NCBI GenBank assembly: GCA_903813345.2
Contig: CAIIXF020000010.1
Coordinates: forward strand, 21,279,181-21,343,180
Direction: 5' to 3'
Source: Owenia fusiformis
Taxonomy: Eukaryota; Annelida; Polychaeta; Sabellida; Oweniidae
Length of the DNA stretch: 64,000 nt
Position numbers and translations under genes: made by a program. The notes beneath the pieces are model-generated. The model was not told the origin of the DNA. It worked only from the letters and a program-made list of their open reading frames with translations, and made no database searches. Shown piece by piece: positions 46,404 through 56,574 of this stretch (position 1 is its first letter; each line of letters begins with the position of its first letter).

Positions 46404-47371
46404 TAAATAGGTCATGAAAGTAATTTCAAATAAATATTGATCTTTTTTAAAAGAAATATTGCACATCTTTATTGTGATCTTCATCAACAGTCATATTGAA
46501 ATGGCTCAATTAATTGTATCTTTATTGTTTTATTTGATGTTCTATTTATTCGATTTAGTCGAAGCTTAGCACATGTAGTTACTTCGTCTTGGGATATAAA
46601 AATATAATCCCGAGATGAGAGAATAACACATTAAATTATGTAGCAAAATAATAATTCATACCTCAATCTTGCTATTATGGCCAGATATTACTGGTAATCG
46701 TAAGACCATTGCAAAATATGTCAGTAGCAAATAAAAAGGTAAATGTGTTGAGGAACAAAACTATCAAAAAATACCACGAATCAAAAGGGAACAGTCCCCC
46801 ATCATCCCAGCCATCGATATTAACAGCAAAGTTAAATAATCCACTCCCATCGCCTCCCCAATAACTCATGGACTAATCGGTGTGTCACTGAGCATTCACA
46901 AAACAATGTTATAAGTCAATCATGTTTATCACTCTACAGTACTATACCTATCCCCTTGAAATGCATAAGATACTTAAGATACTTGTTTGTCTAATTGTAT
47001 TGTTTGGTATATTTTTGAAAGTATCTTATTAACATCTAGCAGCCATCCGATATACCATTCATGAGGAACAGACACATAAAAACAAATCACATAATCATTA
47101 CTGATAAGCCAAATGGGTTGTTCATGAACACCAAATGCAAGGTATTATTATTATGTCGCTTTTATTCCCATAATAAAATGGATTAAACATGTAAACATAA
47201 ATCAATCAAACAATACAACAATAACCAAAACATATACAACATTTATACACGTAATAAACAAAGAACAAAATATAACAAAACAAATAATTATAAAAGTTAA
47301 CAAAGTTAAAAGCAAGTATAAAATTGCACCTCTGGGGTTTTAATTGCACGTCATAACTCAACGGTTATAGC

Positions 47372-48759
47372 TTATTGGAACGGTGTGTTTAATTCTACAT
47401 TAGAGTTTTTAATTATATTGCTAAAGTAAGGCAACACTATGTTTATCGTTTTCAAATTAACACAGTCGCTAAAACAAGAAAGGCCTTTCACTGACACTGG
47501 AAGAGGGGCTTTAAGGAATTCTCTGAGAAAAATCCCAGCTTCAGACTGACCTATAGCCACAGTGATTCTATTCAGCATATTGTTTCGTTCTGGAGCAGTT
47601 TCCGTGCACATTGCTGCTCTGTGTGAGATAATGTCTCCCTCTAGTGCTCCACAATATTCACAAAGCTCAGGTTCATTTGGGTCAAGTGGAATAGTTAGAA
47701 ACTTTGCTATGACAGTTGCATATTTAAGAAGACCGGGAATCTTTCTTGAGTACAGCCATAGTGGGTTTGGTTCTAGATTGTTTTGTATTTGTCTTAATCT
47801 AGTAAAGCTATGATCATTTTCCGTTCGTGATTTCCATTCGTCATTTTGATGAGAATTTATGGCAAATTTGACGATACGTTTCCATATGTGTTTTGGAGGG
47901 AAATACCCTGTATCAATGTATTGATTTAATGACTCGATTTCATATTTAGCTAATATCCTTTGTATTTCTGGAATAAAACCACGTTGTGAATTTGAGGTCT
48001 CATTATGATGGAGTCTCATTAAGAAAATCTGTTTCGACAATTTAGCGTTATCTAGATGAACCAATCGTCCTAGAAATTGTAATTTCCTCATCTCAACCAT
48101 AGATTCCATCGTATTAATACCAAGCATTCCAAGGGAAATATCAGTTCGAGTCCATTTGACTTGGTCCTGTAAAGCTTTTGTAATAAATCGTTCTGCCTTC
48201 TCGAGTCGTAACGCCTGTGCGTTCGTGATATTGGTCCATAGTTCTGACCCATACAAAGCTGCAGGAATACAAATACATTTTAAGAGTTTAAGGCCTGTGA
48301 GTGGGTTCAGCCCTCGGGGGTGCGTCCCTGCTCCTACGAGTGATGCAAAAGTGCCTCTTAAAGACTGACACGCTGCATTAATTTTGACATCTGATGAAAG
48401 AGAATGGCTATACATATTACCTAAATGCTTAATTTCATCAACTTCCTGAAGTTCCTGTCCATTGGTTGTTCCCCATCTTCTTTGTAACTTACATTGAGGA
48501 TGCAATCGTGGTGATTCGCCGATTGTCATAACTACACTCTTCTGTAGGTTGTATTGATATCTCCACTTATTGGAATAATTAATAGCAACATCAATGAGAT
48601 ATTGTAGGTTGGACTTAGTTGTCGCAATAATGGTTAAATCATCAGCCAGTGTCGGGCATCCCGTTTCTAACGTCCCTATAGATGCAGTTTGGTGTGTTTG
48701 TTGGAGTTCAATGAGTAGATCATCTATGAATACCAGGTACGTCCAGCCAGACAGGACTC
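47372..48759 (-). pseudogene. LINE reverse transcriptase C-terminal part, left duplicate
   Basis: An open frame from the duplication junction down to the stop at 47372. It begins inside the reverse transcriptase domain before PTLADDLTIIATTKS and continues through SLNMYSHSLSSDV-type and LYGSELWTNITNAQALRLEKAERF to ELCEYCGALEGDIISH, a probable CCHC-like zinc motif. The ORF2 start is missing because the duplication starts mid-domain, so it is a fragment. Confidence 0.8.
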
Positions 48760-48760
48760 A

Positions 48761-51700
48761 TTCTTACTCATTTTTTAATACCAGCAAATCTCCAAATCCT
48801 GTCAACATATTTCAATTTTTTCATTCAATTTTTCACCTGGTGCAAAAAGACTGAGATAAATATAACCGTTAGCAGCACCAGATTGCTTCAAGATCAATGG
48901 AGATCAAGAGAGATCAAGGGAGATCACTGAGATTAAGCCATTCTAAAGGTCTGTTGCAATGTTTTGCTTGATAATCATGCATTATATTAATGTTATGTTC
49001 TGTAGGAATATATATTGCTATCAAAGTGTAATTTGCAAAATTTTCATTTTTATTAAATTCTATTATAAGCACTAAAAGGATATTGTGTATTAATCATAAA
49101 TGAAGAGTAACTGTAGAATATATTTATGTCAAACAAATCAAAAATGTGTTTCTTTTGTTCCATATTTTTAACTTTAACTTTCAATTCTGTTTGAAGTCCA
49201 ATGACGCTATGAGTAAAATCTATTGAAAATGACACCAGGGTATCACACTCTAAAATGTGCCATTTCGTTTTAAACTTAAATGGCAGATATTTTTTGGTTT
49301 ATTTGGAAAACGACTAATACTAAGAAGTTTTGGAAGAAGATATGCATATCTACCTGGGAGACCGTAGCAACCGAAGGAAGATCTGCATATTTCCTTAGGG
49401 ATAAACCCCATTTCCAAACCGATCGTACACAACTGCTTTCTCCTATACCCAGTATAGACGTAGAAGAGTATCTATATGCTTTAGAGTATGGACCTAGGAG
49501 TAGGAAAATGTCATCCTTGATAGGGTGGGTATAATAAATAGGTCATGAAAGTAATTTCAAATAAATATTGATCTTTTTTAAAAGAAATATTGCACATCTT
49601 TATTGTGATCTTCATCAACAGTCATATTGAAATGGCTCAATTAATTGTATCTTTATTGTTTTATTTGATGTTCTATTTATTCGATTTAGTCGAAGCTTAG
49701 CACATGTAGTTACTTCGTCTTGGGATATAAAAATATAATCCCGAGATGAGAGAATAACACATTAAATTATGTAGCAAAATAATAATTCATACCTCAATCT
49801 TGCTATTATGGCCAGATATTACTGGTAATCGTAAGACCATTGCAAAATATGTCAGTAGCAAATAAAAAGGTAAATGTGTTGAGGAACAAAACTATCAAAA
49901 AATACCACGAATCAAAAGGGAACAGTCCCCCATCATCCCAGCCATCGATATTAACAGCAAAGTTAAATAATCCACTCCCATCGCCTCCCCAATAACTCAT
50001 GGACTAATCGGTGTGTCACTGAGCATTCACAAAACAATGTTATAAGTCAATCATGTTTATCACTCTACAGTACTATACCTATCCCCTTGAAATGCATAAG
50101 ATACTTAAGATACTTGTTTGTCTAATTGTATTGTTTGGTATATTTTTGAAAGTATCTTATTAACATCTAGCAGCCATCCGATATACCATTCATGAGGAAC
50201 AGACACATAAAAACAAATCACATAATCATTACTGATAAGCCAAATGGGTTGTTCATGAACACCAAATGCAAGGTATTATTATTATGTCGCTTTTATTCCC
50301 ATAATAAAATGGATTAAACATGTAAACATAAATCAATCAAACAATACAACAATAACCAAAACATATACAACATTTATACACGTAATAAACAAAGAACAAA
50401 ATATAACAAAACAAATAATTATAAAAGTTAACAAAGTTAAAAGCAAGTATAAAATTGCACCTCTGGGGTTTTAATTGCACGTCATAACTCAACGGTTATA
50501 GCTTATTGGAACGGTGTGTTTAATTCTACATTAGAGTTTTTAATTATATTGCTAAAGTAAGGCAACACTATGTTTATCGTTTTCAAATTAACACAGTCGC
50601 TAAAACAAGAAAGGCCTTTCACTGACACTGGAAGAGGGGCTTTAAGGAATTCTCTGAGAAAAATCCCAGCTTCAGACTGACCTATAGCCACAGTGATTCT
50701 ATTCAGCATATTGTTTCGTTCTGGAGCAGTTTCCGTGCACATTGCTGCTCTGTGTGAGATAATGTCTCCCTCTAGTGCTCCACAATATTCACAAAGCTCA
50801 GGTTCATTTGGGTCAAGTGGAATAGTTAGAAACTTTGCTATGACAGTTGCATATTTAAGAAGACCGGGAATCTTTCTTGAGTACAGCCATAGTGGGTTTG
50901 GTTCTAGATTGTTTTGTATTTGTCTTAATCTAGTAAAGCTATGATCATTTTCCGTTCGTGATTTCCATTCGTCATTTTGATGAGAATTTATGGCAAATTT
51001 GACGATACGTTTCCATATGTGTTTTGGAGGGAAATACCCTGTATCAATGTATTGATTTAATGACTCGATTTCATATTTAGCTAATATCCTTTGTATTTCT
51101 GGAATAAAACCACGTTGTGAATTTGAGGTCTCATTATGATGGAGTCTCATTAAGAAAATCTGTTTCGACAATTTAGCGTTATCTAGATGAACCAATCGTC
51201 CTAGAAATTGTAATTTCCTCATCTCAACCATAGATTCCATCGTATTAATACCAAGCATTCCAAGGGAAATATCAGTTCGAGTCCATTTGACTTGGTCCTG
51301 TAAAGCTTTTGTAATAAATCGTTCTGCCTTCTCGAGTCGTAACGCCTGTGCGTTCGTGATATTGGTCCATAGTTCTGACCCATACAAAGCTGCAGGAATA
51401 CAAATACATTTTAAGAGTTTAAGGCCTGTGAGTGGGTTCAGCCCTCGGGGGTGCGTCCCTGCTCCTACGAGTGATGCAAAAGTGCCTCTTAAAGACTGAC
51501 ACGCTGCATTAATTTTGACATCTGATGAAAGAGATTGGCTATACATATTACCTAAATGCTAAATTTCATCAACTTCCTGAAGTTCCTGTCCATTGGTTGT
51601 TCCCCATCTTCTTTGTAACTTACATTGAGGATGCAATCGTGGTGATTCGCCGATTGTCATAACTACACTCTTCTGTAGGTTGTATTGATATCTCCACTTA

Positions 51701-51890
51701 TTGGAATAATTAATAGCAACATCAATGAGATATTGTAGGTTGGACTTAGTTGTCGCAATAATGGTTAAATCATCAGCCAGTGTCGGGCATCCCGTTTCTA
51801 ACGTCCCTATAGATGCAGTTTGGTGTGTTTGTTGGAGTTCAATGAGTAGATCATCTATGAATACCAGGTACGTCCAGCCAGACAGGACTC
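48761..51890. repeat. Tandem duplication, right copy (about 3.13 kb)
   Basis: Right-hand copy of the duplicated block. Its right edge (GACAGGACTC, 51881-51890) is continuous with the 5' half of the LINE, so this is the original position. The left copy is joined at GGACTCATTCTTACTC around 48754-48769. One substitution here turns a Lys codon into a stop at 51556-51558. Confidence 0.92.
50503..51546 (-). pseudogene. LINE ORF2 C-terminal part, right duplicate, cut off by a premature stop
   Basis: 347 codons that match the left duplicate except for His to Gln in MYSHSLSSDV and the AAG to TAG change just upstream (51556-51558). In frame with the reverse transcriptase fragment at 51559-53517, it would otherwise form one ORF2. 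Confidence 0.8.
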
Positions 51891-54099
51891 CGCCCTGCCT
51901 TATAGATTGATGGAGTGGGAACCAGTCCGAATTGAAACCACCGAATCGTATTTTGGCCCTCATCTGACGAAAAAGCTGATAAAATATATTAAAAAGTCTT
52001 CCAGTTATTCCAGCATTGTGGAGCTTCCAGAGAAGGGCATCGTGACATACCGTATCAAAAGCACGTTTCGTGTCAAGACATGCAACGTACACTTTGCTCC
52101 CTAATTCAAGGTTATGGTATAGAGTTTCGGTGAGGTTAAAGCTACAAGTTATGCTGCAAAGCTGTTCTTGATAAGCATTCTGCTGGTTGCTCTTCAGGAT
52201 TGGCTTCCCTACCCTTTCCTCAAATTCCTGTATTCTCTGTTTTATAACTCGTTCCCATAATTTCTCTATGACAGGTAAAAGAGTTATGTCTCTGTAATTC
52301 TCAGTGCTTGAACGGCTTTTACCCCCGCCCTTAAAAAGCTTAGAAATGACCCCATCGTTAAAAGCAGAAGGTGTTTTCAAAGTCACGGTTATCATGTTAT
52401 AAAGTTCTGCGAGCGTTTGAAATAAAACATGGCCACCATATATTATGTGTTCATTTGTTAGTTTGTCAATGCCACCAGCCTCCTGTTTTTTAAGTGATTT
52501 GGCTATTAATTCTATGTCACCATGTGTTACTGGCGTGTGAAGAATAGGATCTTCAGAGGGGAACGGTTCATTTAAGTAAGTAGTGACGTCATGTTTTATT
52601 TTACGATAAAAATCTTTATCAAACTGGTCTGACTTTAATTCACTGAAAATACGTTCAGAATATATTTTAAATTCATTTGCTATTTCTTGCGGCTTACGTG
52701 TAATTGTTCCATCTTCACAGAGAAGTTCTTCACATGTTGCGACAGAGCGTTGGCGTCGACGTTTCATTATGGACCACATCAGTTTTTGGTTGGTTTCGTC
52801 AGCAGTGTCGATTTCAGCGTATACGGATTCCACCCACATTTCTTCTAATCTATGCTGTTCCTTTCTAAACAGAGTCTTGGCTGATTTGTAGGCTCGATAC
52901 GAAGCATGATCCATCCCTCTAGGTCGTCCTGCACATAGCCAAATCCAACGAAGTCGCTTTTGCTCACGATGTAATGCTTTGAGCTCAGAATTCCAGTATG
53001 GCTTAAGAAAAGGTCGAAATTTCTTTACGGGGATATGTTCCTTAGATGCTAATGACATCTTCAGGACAATTTCATCATTAAGGTGGGACGTGTCAGTGAA
53101 AAGACCTTTCTTTGCTTTGTCAAGAGTATCCTGCAATGAGAGTGATAAACTATTAGTATACCCATTTTGAATTTGACTAATACTTAATTTGTTCCAGGCT
53201 AAAGCAGGCTCAATTGTTACTTTTTCCCTTGACATGTTTCCAGCATTAATAGTTAAAAACAAACTTAAGTGATCAGAAAACAACTCATTAGAACTTTCAA
53301 TAATTCTACAAGAATGCACTAAATCAATTTTAGAGTTATTTAAGCATATGTGATCAATAAGCGAAGGAGGGCTCTGGTTTCTTGGAATGCAAGAAAATTT
53401 AGGTCCTTTACATCTATCGAGTGTTGTCATCGAGCAGAACCCCTTATCAGATAACATATCATTTAACATTATGCTTTGTGTATTCAGATTATGCTTTGTC
53501 CATCTTGGGCCATTCACATGTGCGTTCAGATCGCCTAAAACAACAACAGTGCCTAAATTAGAGTAATAGGTTATGCAATCAGTTAAATGATCTAGATAGT
53601 CTTTATAAACAGTCGGTGGATAATTTGCTGATGGTAACTATACACTTAGAAAATACATAGATGTATTATTGTTCAGCACAAATTCTATGCCAACAATACG
53701 ATCACTATCAATATGATTCAGACGATTTATGTTGTTACCAATGGATTTTTTCCACAGAATCGCAACACCACCCTTGCCTATTCTGCATGAACGGAACGGA
53801 TCAAGAGTAGCATCAGCTCTGGCAAAAGAATCATACTTTTCATTAATTGAATTCAGAAAATACATGTTATCTTGGAACAATTTATGCTCCGATATTGCAC
53901 AGATGTCGATATCAAATTTGACCAAACATTCATCAAGGTGAAGAGCACTAGTCATGATGCCGTTCGTGTTCCATGCAAATATATTAAGGTGATCCTTGTT
54001 CATATTTGACATAATGAAGTACAAAAGTATCACTAGTATTTGGATCAACTTATTCATAGAATTCATGTTCGTTTTGCTGATAATTATATCCATACTCAT
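51559..54099 (-). pseudogene. LINE ORF2 N-terminal part: AP endonuclease and reverse transcriptase with a stop
   Basis: The endonuclease begins at about 54010 (LNIFAWNTNGIMTS, ICAISEHKL, RIGKGGVAILWKK). A TAG at 53636-53638 interrupts it, and the same frame resumes with VVVLGDLNAHVNG and SLIDHICLN. Reverse transcriptase blocks: GGIDKLTNEHI, YRDITLLPVIEKLWERV, NQQNAYQE, CLDTKRAFDTVCHDALLWKL, SIRQGGVLSGWTYLVFIDD and PTLADDLT. The frame ends at the second stop, 51556-51558. Two nonsense changes in an otherwise good frame indicate fairly recent inactivation. Confidence 0.85.
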
Positions 54100-54648
54100 C
54101 TTGGTATCTAGTGTTTGATAACCAATGTCGACAACGTATTCCGTGAGGCCAAAAATCTCCGTCTAATAGCTTTTTAGCATCTTTAATTTGTACATTAACC
54201 TTGGCTGTTTATATGTGAGGATTCTTAGTGTTAAGAATGCGAAGTAAAGTAACACTTATGTTCTTGTTTATAAGATAGTCTTTAATCTTTTGTTCTGTGA
54301 CATTTGGTGAGATTCTGCTTATATGGAAGCTTTTCGTGCGCCTTTGTGTCACAGCTGTGAACTCAACGTCATCAGTAGTTTCTAGGTGTGATACTCGTTC
54401 AATGGGCGGGACATTTGAGGAAATATGTTTTGGCGATGTTTGGATTTTACTGCAGGGAGTATCCTTTGTGTTAGGTTGTGGCGATTCAGTATCCAGCCTT
54501 TCGTTGTGAGGATGGGTTTTTGTAGTTGAGGTTGGCTTCTGTTTTGTAGATGGTGTTAAAGCTACTTCTCGATAAGTCGGCGATGTAGAATTTGTCTTGT
54601 TTTCGTTGGGTGGGGTCTGGGAATAGATGGGTTTAAGGGCAGTACTCT
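54100..54648 (-). pseudogene. LINE ORF1 remnant (C-terminal part)
   Basis: The minus strand reads VEFTAVTQRRTKSFHISRIS, TEQKIKDYLINKNISVTLLR, a stop at 54209-54211, then KVNVQIKDAKKLLDGDFWP and HGIRCRHW. The A-x-x-LL-x-x-x-FWP-x-G-x-x-R-x-W ending is characteristic of ORF1 proteins of several LINE clades. The frame is open and Ser/Thr/Pro-rich up to about 54648, where the element is cut. Confidence 0.7.
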
Positions 54649-54673
54649 AAAACCTAGTTTATTCTTAAACTAA

Positions 54674-54915
54674 AGGCCTATTTCTCTTTTTAGCATCCTT
54701 TCTAAAATGCTAGAGAAACTCAGGCATAAAAGACTCATGGATTTCATAATAAAACAGAAAATACTGAGTTCAAGTTATTTTGGTTTATTACCAAACAAAT
54801 CAACTTACGTGGCAATCTTAACCTTTCTTGAAAACCTCAACATCTCTCGATGCAATAATAACTATAACATAGGATTCTATCTTGACTTATCAAAGGCATG
54901 TAACTTAATCTGCAA
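54674..54915 (+). pseudogene. Reverse transcriptase fragment of a CR1/Jockey-like LINE
   Basis: The plus strand reads RPISLFSILSKMLEKLRHKR, FGLLPNKSTYVAILTFLENL and NIGFYLDLSKA. It aligns with the corresponding stretch of the LINE at 1593 ([47 protein letters not shown]). It then degenerates. It abuts the minus-strand LINE head to head. Confidence 0.75.
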
Positions 54916-54939
54916 ATCTCCTAAAATCTCACGAAAAAC

Positions 54940-55225
54940 GAGATTTCAAAGCTCTTTTGAAACTCCTCTATTGGGCAATGACATCAAAACATATACTTTC
55001 GAAATTCATATAATAGTTGCTATGTGTGTTCAGCCTCTCTTTCTTAATCACAAAAACACAAAAATAAGTTCAATAAACAATTACAGAATTTTATTATGAT
55101 GATTTTAAGTGTTAAAATCAAGTTACTTACGGGTTTTTATGTGAATCATAAAGACGCAGCAAAGTTTTGCAGTTTTAGTTCCGAAAAATTTGATTTTTCC
55201 AATTTTCGAAATTTTTTTTCAGAAA
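54940..55225. other. AT-rich intergenic sequence, nothing recognised
   Basis: It follows the reverse transcriptase fragment at 54674 and may still be decayed LINE, but no frame or repeat could be followed. Confidence 0.4.
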
Positions 55226-55613
55226 GGACGATTCTCGGTTTGGAGAACGAAGTTCATCAATCTAAATGAGCATTATCCCTGCTTCGGACAAATTTAATTT
55301 TTTTACATAATATAGATTTGAATGTCTTCTTTTGAATAGTCATAATTTAATTTGGGTAATATTTCTAGATTTTTCGCAAAAAAATATTAGCGCAGTACAC
55401 TGATGAACTTCTTTCCCCAAATCAAGACTTGTATTTTATTGAATCGGTCAAATTGAGCGTTATCCCTGCTTCAGACCAATTTGTTATTTTTACATCTTGT
55501 AGATTTAAATGTCCTCTTTTGAATATTCATAGTTTAATTTGGGTAATATTTCTATATTTTTCATGAAAAAATTATTAGCCCAGGAGACTGTTCTCCAAAC
55601 CGAGAATCGTCCT
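55226..55613. repeat. Inverted-repeat element enclosing a two-unit tandem repeat
   Basis: GGACGATTCTCGGTTTGGAG at 55226-55245 is repeated in inverse at 55593-55612. Inside, two imperfect units of about 180 bp (55265-55400 and 55450-55580) share TTATCCCTGCTTC, GACCAATTTG-type and TTTAATTTGGGTAATATTTCTA. It is probably a small non-autonomous element; no target duplication was recognised. Confidence 0.6.
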
Positions 55614-55764
55614 TTTCTTTTTTTCAAAAAATTGCAAATTTTCAAAGATTTTCATTTATTTCGAAAATTTTAATCTTTTCAAAAATGTTCTTTTTTCCCA
55701 AAATTTTCATTTTTTCAATTTTTTTTATATTCCCTTTTCCTTTAATTCTCAAAAATTGAATTAT

Positions 55765-55905
55765 GGAATAAAAAGGTTATTTCATGCTTAATTTTCAATT
55801 TCCTCGGTAAATTTTATATTAACACTCACTCGCTACGCTCGTTCGGTCAATATCATATTTCGCTTGGTCAATATCATATTACCCTGGAATAGCATGAAAT
55901 AACCT
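55765..55905. repeat. Short inverted repeat (GGTTATTTCATGCT)
   Basis: GGTTATTTCATGCT near 55772 pairs with AGCATGAAATAACC near 55890-55903. CGCTACGCTCG and two TCAATATCATATT copies lie between. Small foldback structure, no coding capacity. Confidence 0.45.
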
Positions 55906-55914
55906 ATATTTAAG

Positions 55915-56215
55915 TATGTTAATACATATGCCTCTAGTGATCTTTGTGCAACACTGCTTGCATCAAGTAATGATCAAAAGTTAACGACCATGCTTGGTGA
56001 TAATGTGGAATGGGGGCATGATATTAATTCTAGTCTTAACAAAATTCTCAAGCAATTTTTAGTCAACATTTTTAAACCAAGAACTATATTTTAGCAATTT
56101 CTATTTAAATGTTTAATAGTATGTGCTTTTATATATGTAGACGCACCTAGCATTTAAATGTTAGGGTGCTGCTGTTCTAAAAGCATATGTCTAAGAATAA
56201 ATAAATAAATATGCT
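55915..56215 (+). pseudogene. Possible LINE C-terminal and 3' tail fragment
   Basis: An open stretch reads YASSDLCATLLASSNDQKLT, MLGDNVEWGHDINSSLNKIL and stops near 56095. A 3' UTR-like segment follows, ending in AATAAATAAATAAAT at about 56193-56210. Layout and composition resemble the ends of animal LINEs, but no diagnostic motif is present. Confidence 0.3.
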
Positions 56216-56475
56216 GTTTGAAGTGAATTATTTTGAGAGGTGATCCTTTGATTATTGTACCAGAGTGTCATCACACTTTTGATGAGTGTGATGTCATTTA
56301 TTTTGAGGAAATGATTGTTTTATTATTGTACCAGAATAGAGTAATCTTCTTGTAAGGGAGACCAGGTGCTAACAACAGTTGGTGATCATATGTCATTTGT
56401 TATGACCGGTCAGAGGATTGGTAGATGACGGCAAATCGATGCATTCTATTGGTGACATTTATGTGTTTTACCCAC

Positions 56476-56490
56476 CCATATATATATAGA
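56476..56490 (+). promoter_or_regulatory. TATA box of the secreted cysteine-rich protein gene
   Basis: CATATATATATAGA lies about 90 bp before the start codon at 56575, which places transcription start near 56510. A TATA box is typical of strongly or cell-type-specifically expressed secretory genes. Confidence 0.5.
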
Positions 56491-56574
56491 ACTTAAATAA
56501 TTCTAAGAGGTCATCACACATCTGGGATCTTTGGAAAGCACGCTTGCTAGAAGCAGCCACTTCAACAACTCAAG

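Larger units (their letters stand above)
45620..48759. repeat. Tandem duplication, left copy (about 3.14 kb)
   Basis: It is nearly identical to 48761-51890 at an offset of 3131 bp. It holds about 1.5 kb of non-LINE flank (45620-47143) and the 3' part of a minus-strand LINE (47144-48759). Differences seen by eye are ACTAGC versus ACCAGC near the start, one extra 10-bp AGAGATCAAG unit near 45765, and two substitutions near 48413 and 48430. The left copy keeps the LINE frame open; the right copy does not. Confidence 0.92.
47144..54650 (-). mobile_element. Decayed LINE (non-LTR retrotransposon) with duplicated 3' half
   Basis: In its own direction the element runs ORF1 remnant (54648 to about 54100), endonuclease and reverse transcriptase (54099 to 50503), and a 3' UTR with an AATAATAATA tail near 50275-50284. 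A second 3' half follows to a matching tail near 47144. Inactivating changes are a stop in ORF1 (54209-54211), a stop in the endonuclease (53636-53638) and a stop in the reverse transcriptase part (51556-51558). The 5' end is cut where an oppositely oriented LINE fragment begins (about 54660). It is unlike the LINE at 1593: the RT site is LADD and a CX2C...H...C motif lies near the C-terminus. Confidence 0.85.

Noticed and set aside
46675-46869. Minus-strand frame SYWGGDGSGLFNF..., also at 49806-50000
   Set aside because: No recognisable domain, no consensus splice borders and no neighbours that would make a gene; present twice only because of the tandem duplication.
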